Assembly (NCBI GenBank): GCA_900550395.1
Contig: URSD01000031.1
Coordinates: 1-28,981, forward strand
Length of the DNA: 28,981 nucleotides
Direction: 5' to 3'
Origin: an uncultured Porphyromonadaceae bacterium
GTDB taxonomy: Bacteria > Bacteroidota > Bacteroidia > Bacteroidales > Muribaculaceae
The translations under genes and the position numbers were made by a program. Each line of letters begins with the position of its first letter. Position 1 is the stretch's first letter. The notes under the pieces were generated by a model, which saw only the letters and a list, made by a program, of their open reading frames with translations, searched no databases and was not told the origin of the DNA. Of the stretch, positions 16,635 through 22,626 are shown piece after piece.

Positions 16635-17969
16635 TTACTCGGCCTCTATGGTAGTGTCAGCTTCTGCTTCCTTCACGTCTTCGCCGTCTATGTCGCCGGG
16701 TTTCTCATGGAAGATAAAGAAGAACAGAACTGCCACAATCAGTGCGTATGCGGCGAAAATATACCACGACTCACGCCAGCCTTCCAGCTGCTGTACGGCG
16801 TCAAGGCCGGGAGCGAACACTTTTTTATTAACGACGAACGTACCGGCAATCCAGGTGCCGAGAGAGGCGCCTATGCCGTTTGTCATCATCATGAACAGAC
16901 CCTGTGCCGACGAACGAATCTCAGGGGTGGTCTGCCTGTCGACATAGAGGCCGCCGCTGACATTGAAGAAGTCGAAGGCCACGCCGTAGACCACGCACGA
17001 AAGCATCAGCAGCCACACACCCGAAGGACTGGTGTTGCCGAGTCCGAAGAATCCGAAGCGCAGCGTCCACGCCAGCATAGCCATGAGCATCACGCCCTTG
17101 ATGCCGAATTTGCGCAGGCACACGGGTATCAGCAGGATGCAGAATGCCTCGCTGCACTGCGACAGCGATATAAGGAACACGGAGTTGGATGCAAAGAAAT
17201 CACCGGCATACTGCTCCACGTTTTTGAAGTGCTCGATGAATGTGGTACCGTAGCTGTTGGTGACCTGAAGGGCCACGCCAAGGAGCATGGAGAATATGAA
17301 GAAGATAGCCATGTCCTTGCGCTTGAACAGCTTGAAGGCGTTGAGGCCGAGGGCCTCGGACAGCGAACTCTTGGCATTGCGGTTGATGGGGCAGGCAGGC
17401 ATCGTGAGCGCGTATGCTGCAAGCACCAGACTCACCGTACCGCAGGCTATGAGCTGCGTGTAGCTATTGGAGAGCGACACTCCGTCTATCTTCACAAAGT
17501 TGACGAACCATTCGGCGGCGATGAAACCTACTGTGCCGAACACACGTATGGGCGGGAAGTGCTTCACAGTGTCAAGCCCGGCCTTGTTCAGCGCGTTGAA
17601 TGCCACTGAGTTGTTAAGTCCGATAGTCGGCATGAAGAAGGCAACCGAAAGGGTATATAGCGTGAACAGCGGGGCGAAGTGTACCTCGGCTCCTGCATGC
17701 GCGCCGTAGAAGCCGGCTGCCAGCATGAATACGCCTGCAAGCACATGGCACAGGCTGAACATTTTCTGCGCCGGAATGAAGCGGTCGGCTATCATGCCCA
17801 CAATGCCGGGCATGAACAGTGACACAAGGCCCTGCACGGTATAGAACCAGAAAATGTAGTCGGCGAGTCCTACCGAACTGAGGTACAGGCCGATCGACAC
17901 CAGATAGGTGCCCCATACGGCGAATTCCAGAAAGCCGAGTGCGGCCAAACGTGTCTTAATGGATTGCAT
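16635..17969 (-). CDS. NupG-like nucleoside:H+ symporter (MFS)
   Basis: A 444-residue inner-membrane transporter with about 12 hydrophobic segments. The N-terminus (residues 5-60: FLEFAVWGTYLVSIGLYL, then MPGIVGMIADRFIP) matches the nucleoside:H+ symporter branch of the major facilitator superfamily (NupG/XapB). The C-terminus ends in an acidic tail (DGEDVKEAEADTTIEAE). Nucleoside import is the expected role; the exact substrate is inference. It is first in an operon with rsmE and the TPR gene and has an excellent promoter 27-57 bases upstream. Confidence 0.88.
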   Translation of the reverse strand: MQSIKTRLAALGFLEFAVWGTYLVSIGLYLSSVGLADYIFWFYTVQGLVSLFMPGIVGMIADRFIPAQKMFSLCHVLAGVFMLAAGFYGAHAGAEVHFAPLFTLYTLSVAFFMPTIGLNNSVAFNALNKAGLDTVKHFPPIRVFGTVGFIAAEWFVNFVKIDGVSLSNSYTQLIACGTVSLVLAAYALTMPACPINRNAKSSLSEALGLNAFKLFKRKDMAIFFIFSMLLGVALQVTNSYGTTFIEHFKNVEQYAGDFFASNSVFLISLSQCSEAFCILLIPVCLRKFGIKGVMLMAMLAWTLRFGFFGLGNTSPSGVWLLMLSCVVYGVAFDFFNVSGGLYVDRQTTPEIRSSAQGLFMMMTNGIGASLGTWIAGTFVVNKKVFAPGLDAVQQLEGWRESWYIFAAYALIVAVLFFFIFHEKPGDIDGEDVKEAEADTTIEAE

Positions 17970-17995
17970 GATAGACGAGGTTTTAAGATTTTGTG

Positions 17996-18026
17996 CAAAT
18001 TTAGTGAAAATTAGTTAGCCGACAAA
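17996..18026 (-). promoter_or_regulatory. Promoter of the transporter-rsmE-TPR operon
   Basis: On the minus strand TTTG (18026-18023), 19 bases, then TAAATTTG (18003-17996): a full consensus match in both boxes and spacing. The predicted start near 17988 gives a leader of about 20 bases. Confidence 0.8.
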
Positions 18027-18038
18027 ATTATGCTGGCG

Positions 18039-18069
18039 TTTAAAATCCCATGATTTCTTCGTATATTTG
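18039..18069 (+). promoter_or_regulatory. Promoter of the Y-family polymerase operon
   Basis: TTTA at 18039-18042 (one mismatch to TTTG), 19 bases, then TATATTTG at 18062-18069. It fires away from the transporter promoter. An 8-base palindrome ATTCGAAT at 18084-18091 lies just after the predicted start near 18076 and could be an operator, but a site this short can arise by chance. Confidence 0.65.
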
Positions 18070-18099
18070 TATTGTGATTGTTGATTCGAATAGTATCGC

Positions 18100-19563
18100 A
18101 TGAAATCGCCCGTTCGTCAGTATATCGCCATCGACCTTAAGAGTTTCTACGCTTCAGTTGAATGTGTCGAGAGGGGACTGGATCCTCTCGACACGCTTCT
18201 GGTGGTTGCCGACGAGAGCCGCACCGAAAAGACTATCTGCCTCGCCGTGTCTCCGTCGCTTAAAAGCTTTGGCCTTGGCGGCCGTCCCAGGCTTTTTGAA
18301 GTCGTTCAGAAAGTACGTGAGGCGAATTCCCGACGAGGACGCCGCGGCAAATCGTATTTCCGCCACGAACTTGATGCCGACTCGTCGCTCGCGGCCGACT
18401 ATTTTGTGGCGAAACCCCGCATGGCGCATTATATCAGTTATAGCACGCGCATTTACAGCATCTACCTGCGCTATATCGCGCCTGAGGACATCCACGTATA
18501 TTCTATCGACGAAGTTTTCATCGATGCAACGACATATCTTAAAACCTACGGCATGTCGGCCCATGAGCTGGCCCGGACAATGATTGGCGACGTGCTGAAG
18601 GAAACCGGCATAACGGCCACATGCGGCATCGGCACCAACCTCTATCTGTGCAAGGTTGCGATGGATGTTATGGCAAAGAAGATGAAACCCGATAAGGACG
18701 GCGTACGCATCGCGGAGCTGGACGAGATGAGCTATCGCCGCGAACTCTGGGAGCACGAGCCGCTTACCGACTTCTGGCGCGTGGGGCGCGGCATAAGCAA
18801 CAGATTGCTGGATTACGGCCTGCGCACGATGGGCGATGTTGCACGTCAGTCGCTTGTGAACGAGGGACTGCTCTACAAACTGTTCGGAGTCAACGCCGAA
18901 CTGCTTATCGACCATGCGTGGGGATGGGAACCTGTGACTATCAAGGACATAAAGGCTTACCGTCCCGAAAGTCGGTCGCTGTGCAGCGGACAGGTGCTGA
19001 GCTGCCCGTACACATCCGAAAAGGCGCGGGTTGTCGCGCTCGAGATGGCCGACGCCGTGGCTCTCGACCTTGTCGGCAAGCGCCTGCGCACACCAAAAAT
19101 CATGCTGCATGTGGGCTATGACGCCGCTTCGCTGACTACTCCGTCCATAGCCTCGCAATATGACGGCAAAGTGGCGCTCGACCATTACGGAAAGCGCGTT
19201 CCCGCACCTGCCACGGGCACGATAAGTCCCGATGCGCCTACGTCATCCTCAGCTGTCATGATGAAATGCGTCGGCGATCTCTTCGACCGCATCGTCAATC
19301 CCGTCCTGCTCATACGCCGGCTTACGGTTTCAGTCCTTGAGCTTGTCAGCGAGGATATTGCCGCACAGATTCCGGTACAGCTCGAATTGTTTTCCGACGG
19401 ACATGACACACGGCGCAGCCTTGAAAAGGAGCGCCGCCTTCAGGAAACCATGCTGCGCATCAAGAGCAGCTTCGGCAAGAATGCCATCCTCAAAGGACTG
19501 AACTATGCCGAGGGTGCCACACAGAAGGAACGCAACGGACAGATAGGAGGACACCATGAGTAG
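18100..19563 (+). CDS. Y-family DNA polymerase, UvrX/UmuC-like
   Basis: A lesion-bypass DNA polymerase of 487 residues. Catalytic acids are present: Asp12 in YIAIDLKSFYASVE, and Asp137-Glu138 in YSIDEVF (family usually YSIDEAF). Fingers and palm fill 1-240, thumb and little finger follow. Residues 427-431 are QLELF, a standard beta-clamp-binding motif, so it should reach forks through the clamp. It resembles the UvrX/YqjW branch more than DinB (about 350 residues) or UmuC; no umuD lies nearby. The downstream YolD-like gene overlaps it by 8 bases, the pairing known in Firmicutes, where it is frequently DNA-damage induced or carried on mobile elements. Confidence 0.9.
   Translation: MKSPVRQYIAIDLKSFYASVECVERGLDPLDTLLVVADESRTEKTICLAVSPSLKSFGLGGRPRLFEVVQKVREANSRRGRRGKSYFRHELDADSSLAADYFVAKPRMAHYISYSTRIYSIYLRYIAPEDIHVYSIDEVFIDATTYLKTYGMSAHELARTMIGDVLKETGITATCGIGTNLYLCKVAMDVMAKKMKPDKDGVRIAELDEMSYRRELWEHEPLTDFWRVGRGISNRLLDYGLRTMGDVARQSLVNEGLLYKLFGVNAELLIDHAWGWEPVTIKDIKAYRPESRSLCSGQVLSCPYTSEKARVVALEMADAVALDLVGKRLRTPKIMLHVGYDAASLTTPSIASQYDGKVALDHYGKRVPAPATGTISPDAPTSSSAVMMKCVGDLFDRIVNPVLLIRRLTVSVLELVSEDIAAQIPVQLELFSDGHDTRRSLEKERRLQETMLRIKSSFGKNAILKGLNYAEGATQKERNGQIGGHHE
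19545..19550 (+). promoter_or_regulatory. Perfect Shine-Dalgarno sequence before the YolD-like gene
   Basis: AGGAGG ends 5 bases before ATG 19556 and lies inside the polymerase coding sequence. It fixes the start. Strong Shine-Dalgarno sequences are unusual in Bacteroidota, whose ribosomes hide the anti-Shine-Dalgarno end; the other starts in this window lack one. Confidence 0.7.
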
Positions 19564-19969
19564 CCGTTACGACGATATCATCAACCTGCCGCACCACGTG
19601 TCGCCATGGCGTCGGCCTATGTCTATGGAGAACCGTGCGGCTCAGTTCGCGCCGTTTGCCGCCCTCACGGGGCACGACCGGGCCATCGGCGAGACGGCAC
19701 GCCTTACAAGTGAGATGAAGGAACTGTCGCCCGACGAGCAGGCCGAACTCACTCGCCGCCTCGCCATAGCTCTTGACGAAAAAGATTCGGAGGTAAGTGT
19801 CACATACTTTGTTCCGGACGACAGAAAACACGGTGGCTCCTACCGCGTGCATACAGGTCGGATAAATAAGCTCGATGAATATGCCTCCTGCATCATCATG
19901 AGCGACGGCACATCCATCCCCCTGCGCAGCATAAAGTCTATCGAGGGACGCCTTTTCTCCGATTGCTGA
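19556..19969 (+). CDS. YolD-like protein
   Basis: A 137-residue soluble protein. The N-terminus (YDDIINLPHHVSPWRRPMS, then RAAQFAPFAAL) and the C-terminal beta-rich segment with INKLDEYASCIIMSDG are typical of the YolD-like family (PF08863). Such genes follow Y-family polymerase genes in Firmicutes, and YolD has been proposed as the functional counterpart of UmuD; the biochemical role is not established. It overlaps the polymerase by 8 bases and has its own strong ribosome-binding site. Its stop at 19967-19969 directly abuts the stop of the converging HD gene, leaving no room for a terminator. Confidence 0.75.
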   Translation: MSSRYDDIINLPHHVSPWRRPMSMENRAAQFAPFAALTGHDRAIGETARLTSEMKELSPDEQAELTRRLAIALDEKDSEVSVTYFVPDDRKHGGSYRVHTGRINKLDEYASCIIMSDGTSIPLRSIKSIEGRLFSDC

Positions 19970-20623
19970 TTACTCCTTTGTTTCTTCGTCAAAGATGCGG
20001 TTGAATATCTCGTCAAGCCGCGTCTTGTCGGCCAGAATGGCATGGAGTTTCTTCAGATTTCTTGCATTGTCGCTCCACGGAATCCATATTTTCAGATAAC
20101 CATCCGGACCGTACTTTTTGTTAAGGTGGTCGATTGTCCGCTGATAATGCCCGCCCCTGTCAAATTGAGGAAAATTAGCCAATCCATACTGGATGGTTCT
20201 TCGGATTATCGTCTCGGCGTCAATAAAGCGGTCGGCTTCTGCTACTGTCAGGCCGTACTCGCTGCGGGGTTTCTGACTGTTGGACGCTCTATGGTCTTCA
20301 ACGGCCTCGCCCATAGTTCGGACCTGTTCGGCGGTGAAATGCGATTTGACGAACTCGTCCGCTTCAAGAATCTTGCGCGAGTCCCTATGGTGGTTTTCCC
20401 GGCCGTTCACCAGGCCAAGGTCATGAAATGCAGCAATGACATAGAGCATATCTGCATCCATCGACGGAGTGTGCTCGGCAAGTTTCAGACTCTGCTCTAT
20501 CACCATCCTGACATGGCCTTCCTGATGCGCCTTATCGAAGGACGCATAGCGAGGTATAATCTCCTGTTCCACATATTCAATGATTTCCGGAGATATGTTG
20601 TTATTTATTTCCATATCTCTCAT
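19970..20623 (-). CDS. HD-domain phosphohydrolase, fourth gene of the hip-like operon
   Basis: A 217-residue soluble metal-dependent phosphohydrolase. The HD ligands are visible: His37 (GHVRMV), His67-Asp68 (AAFHDLGL), His111 (VEDHRAS) and Asp131 (EADRFID); His78/His79 may add a second metal ligand. The layout resembles YedJ/YpgQ-type HD enzymes that act on nucleotides, but the substrate cannot be read from sequence. A C-terminal helical part (150-217) has no recognised domain. The ATG at 20623 overlaps the HipT-like stop as ATGA, so it is translationally coupled to the kinase; an internal ATG at 20614 is the alternative start. Base composition is low-GC like the three hip genes and unlike the neighbouring YolD gene. 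Confidence 0.85.
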   Translation of the reverse strand: MRDMEINNNISPEIIEYVEQEIIPRYASFDKAHQEGHVRMVIEQSLKLAEHTPSMDADMLYVIAAFHDLGLVNGRENHHRDSRKILEADEFVKSHFTAEQVRTMGEAVEDHRASNSQKPRSEYGLTVAEADRFIDAETIIRRTIQYGLANFPQFDRGGHYQRTIDHLNKKYGPDGYLKIWIPWSDNARNLKKLHAILADKTRLDEIFNRIFDEETKE

Positions 20624-21561
20624 ATTGATATTCTCCTTGCCATTGTGTTTATTTTGTCATGGTATGCTTCCTGCAAATCCTTAGGGAGGAAAGATTCATT
20701 TATCAGCTCATGCCATTTGGGTACTGCCTTGACGAACCTGTTAAAAAGCTTTGCTACAGCACTTTTATCCATACCGCTGTCACACATCGCTTTCTCGAAA
20801 TCTTCACGCTTTATCCGCTTCTTTTTCCCGTTTAGAGTCAGAGCCAGCTCTTCCTCGTCTTCCGGCATGGCGAGTGCGGTTGACAGAAGGTCGTATGCCG
20901 GTGTCAGCACATAATTGTCGGTCGGACTAAAAAGCGAGAAGTTCTTCAGGTGCATGTCGGCGTTTCCTGTCAACCAAGAAAACAACACCACTTCCCAGAA
21001 GTTGACAACATCCAGCAAGGGAGCTGATGAAAATCGGTGAATCAATTTTGCGATACGCTCATATGAACCTTTGTATTTATCCTCGGTAAGCCGTTCCGAT
21101 AGCTGACACATATCCTCCATCGCAATCTTTTCCCCTTCCTTAGTGCGGTCAACGCGGCGTGTGATGTAACACAACTCACCGTCTGCAAAACGAATGAGTG
21201 AATGTGGTACAGTCTTTATTCCCGCCGCTTCCGCCATGTGCATAGTCAGATCTTCATTCTCCGGAAGATTTGCAAAGCGGTCGGTCTGAGGTTTCAGAAT
21301 ATACCGCCCCCATAGTCCTACGATAGTGAACCGTTGAGGTTCTCCTGCATTACTACGTGAAATGTCAAGCGACAGCTTTGCCTGAACTCCGGTTACAGTC
21401 GTGCTTGCTGTCACTATCTCCTTTGCGAGTTCTTTGATGTTGGCGCGTGTATATGGCAACGTTGGTACCGTTGTTGATTCATATATTTTGCTGGCACACG
21501 CCTTATGGTAATCGACTTCGCCCTTAGCCAGAGGCTTATAGCAAAACAGACATTTATTCAT
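20620..21561 (-). CDS. HipT-like serine/threonine kinase (toxin candidate)
   Basis: The 313-residue protein is the kinase body of HipA without the N-terminal subdomain. Visible motifs: Gly-rich loop TTVTGVQAKLSL (54-65), ATP-binding lysine in YILKP (Lys90), ENEDLTMHMAE (101-111), catalytic loop GNADMHLKN (Asp202, Asn207) and metal-binding Asp224 in PAYDLL. It therefore looks active. The N-terminus carries CLFC plus HKAC (Cys4, Cys7, His19, Cys22), a possible zinc knuckle. Relatives inactivate aminoacyl-tRNA synthetases (HipA: GltX; HipT: TrpS); the target here is unknown. ATG 21561 overlaps the HipS-like stop by 8 bases; ATG 21567 is possible. Confidence 0.88.
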   Translation of the reverse strand: MNKCLFCYKPLAKGEVDYHKACASKIYESTTVPTLPYTRANIKELAKEIVTASTTVTGVQAKLSLDISRSNAGEPQRFTIVGLWGRYILKPQTDRFANLPENEDLTMHMAEAAGIKTVPHSLIRFADGELCYITRRVDRTKEGEKIAMEDMCQLSERLTEDKYKGSYERIAKLIHRFSSAPLLDVVNFWEVVLFSWLTGNADMHLKNFSLFSPTDNYVLTPAYDLLSTALAMPEDEEELALTLNGKKKRIKREDFEKAMCDSGMDKSAVAKLFNRFVKAVPKWHELINESFLPKDLQEAYHDKINTMARRISI

Positions 21562-21892
21562 CGCCATACTCCTTTCTTTCAATAGGTATAACGCTGATAT
21601 TTCCGATGCAGTCCTTACAGCAGGCAAGCAGTAATGAGAATCTATCTCGTGCCGATATTTTCCAGCTCTGTTCCGCTATATCAAGGAGCCAGCCTTCAGG
21701 AATAAGTCCGTCAAAAAACGGGAACAGAACCTTATCGCGGTAAGGCTTATCTGTAAGCGGCAACGTAAGGCTAACGGCTATGGCAGCATCCATCTTGAGA
21801 TATTCGGAATCATAACGAAATTCATAACCGGTATCATCTTCCGTCAGAACTCCCGCAAACACATTGCTCATAAATACGTTAGCCTTTTTCAT
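21554..21892 (-). CDS. HipS-like protein (HipA N-terminal subdomain)
   Basis: A free-standing 112-residue version of the N-subdomain 1 of HipA: VFMSNVFAGVLTEDDTGYEFRYDSEYL, then ISVSLTL-type strand (AVSLTLPL) and LFPFFDGLIPEGWLLD at 57-72, the standard N-terminal block. In the E. coli HipBST system this small protein, HipS, is the antitoxin that neutralises HipT. Position between the HTH and kinase genes fits HipBST order. It starts with an ATGA overlap on the HTH gene and overlaps the kinase start by 8 bases. The antitoxin role is inferred from the family. Confidence 0.85.
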   Translation of the reverse strand: MKKANVFMSNVFAGVLTEDDTGYEFRYDSEYLKMDAAIAVSLTLPLTDKPYRDKVLFPFFDGLIPEGWLLDIAEQSWKISARDRFSLLLACCKDCIGNISVIPIERKEYGDE

Positions 21893-22092
21893 ACTTTAGT
21901 AATTTTTGCCGGAGTCATCTCGGCACCGAATAAAGCCAGCACCTGATTTACCTTGTCAAGACGAAGAGTTGATTTTCCTTGTTCCAGCTCGCGCACAAAG
22001 CGCAGTCCGACTCCGGACTTCTGCGACAGATCCACCTGCGTAAGCCCGAACTGCCTGCGCATTTCTTTAACGTATTTTGCTAATTGAGTCAT
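21889..22092 (-). CDS. HipB-like XRE-family regulator
   Basis: A 67-residue Cro/CI-type helix-turn-helix protein. The HTH covers roughly residues 8-60: MRRQFGLTQVDLSQKSGV, then recognition helix GLRFVRELEQGK. HipB proteins repress their own operon and can bind the kinase. It is the first gene, 5 bases downstream of the nearest operator-like site, and its stop overlaps the HipS-like start (ATGA). Three regularly spaced palindromes upstream are likely its binding sites. It lacks the longer C-terminal tail of E. coli HipB (88 residues). Confidence 0.87.
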   Translation of the reverse strand: MTQLAKYVKEMRRQFGLTQVDLSQKSGVGLRFVRELEQGKSTLRLDKVNQVLALFGAEMTPAKITKV

Positions 22093-22096
22093 GAGA

Positions 22097-22114
22097 TATA
22101 CCCTTTTGGGTACA
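22097..22114 (-). promoter_or_regulatory. Operator-like site O1 of the hip-like operon
   Basis: TATACCCTTTTGGGTACA: two inverted 7-base arms (TATACCC / GGGTACA, one mismatch) around 4 bases. It covers the predicted transcription start and the edge of the -7 box, 5 bases from the HipB-like ATG. Family precedent is E. coli HipB on TATCC-N8-GGATA. Confidence 0.75.
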
Positions 22115-22120
22115 AATATA
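22113..22120 (-). promoter_or_regulatory. -7 box of the hip-like operon
   Basis: On the minus strand TATATTTG, an exact TAnnTTTG match. The -33 position (about 22140-22143) reads GGTG instead of TTTG and lies inside operator O2. Transcription would start near 22106, leaving a leader of about 14 bases. Confidence 0.6.
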
Positions 22121-22137
22121 ATGAATTATATTCATAT

Positions 22138-22155
22138 TACACCATAACGGGTATA
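22138..22155 (-). promoter_or_regulatory. Operator-like site O2 of the hip-like operon
   Basis: TACACCATAACGGGTATA has the same 7-4-7 layout as O1 with one perfect arm (GGGTATA) and one matching 5 of 7. It begins exactly 41 bases from O1 and covers the -33 region. Confidence 0.65.
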
Positions 22156-22178
22156 AATTTCTTCAACTCAGCACAAAT

Positions 22179-22196
22179 TATACCCGATAAGTTATA
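22179..22196 (-). promoter_or_regulatory. Operator-like site O3 of the hip-like operon
   Basis: TATACCCGATAAGTTATA has the same 7-4-7 layout with a perfect left arm (TATACCC) and a right arm matching 5 of 7. It begins exactly 41 bases from O2. The strong arms of O2 and O3 also form a 9-base inverted repeat, CGGGTATAA / TTATACCCG. Confidence 0.65.
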
Positions 22197-22209
22197 ATTA
22201 CACCGATGT

Positions 22210-22626
22210 TTACTCTCCGATAACAGTGGCAACTATTTTCCGCGGACCGCCGTAATCACGGAACTCGCACAGATACACACCCTGCCATGTGCCGAGATTC
22301 AGTCGTCCGCCGCTTATCGGGAGCGTCAGAGTCGAGCCTACAATTACCGATTTGGCGTGCGACGGCATGTCGTCGGGTCCTTCGTCGGTATGCAGATAGA
22401 AGGGCGCGTTCTCCGGCACAAGGCGGTCGAATATGGCGTTGAGGTCGTGGCGCACATCCGGGTCGGCGTTCTCGTTGAGAGCAAGCGCAGCGGATGTATG
22501 CTTTATCAGCAGATTCAGCAGCCCTTTCCCCGGTAGGGCGGGTAGGGCACGAAGCACCTCGCCGGTCACAAGGTGTATGCCGCGAGGCAACGGGCGGATT
22601 GAAAATTCAACTTGTTGTACCATCAT
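22210..22626 (-). CDS. yjbQ: YjbQ family protein (UPF0047)
   Basis: A 138-residue soluble protein of the YjbQ/UPF0047 family, which forms trimers and has weak thiamine-phosphate synthase activity in E. coli; its physiological role is not settled. Family blocks are complete: LLIKHTSAALALNENADPDV near 41-60, then HTDEGPDDMPSHAKS and LGTWQGVYLCEFRDYGG. The first ATG (22626) overlaps the dnaG stop as ATGA, so translation is coupled to dnaG; a second ATG follows directly. No terminator is visible between its stop and the hip-like operon on the same strand. Confidence 0.9.
   Translation of the reverse strand: MMVQQVEFSIRPLPRGIHLVTGEVLRALPALPGKGLLNLLIKHTSAALALNENADPDVRHDLNAIFDRLVPENAPFYLHTDEGPDDMPSHAKSVIVGSTLTLPISGGRLNLGTWQGVYLCEFRDYGGPRKIVATVIGE

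Noticed and set aside
18084..18091. ATTCGAAT palindrome as a LexA-like site before the polymerase gene
   Set aside because: It does not match any known LexA box, and an 8-base palindrome in A+T-rich leader is not significant alone.
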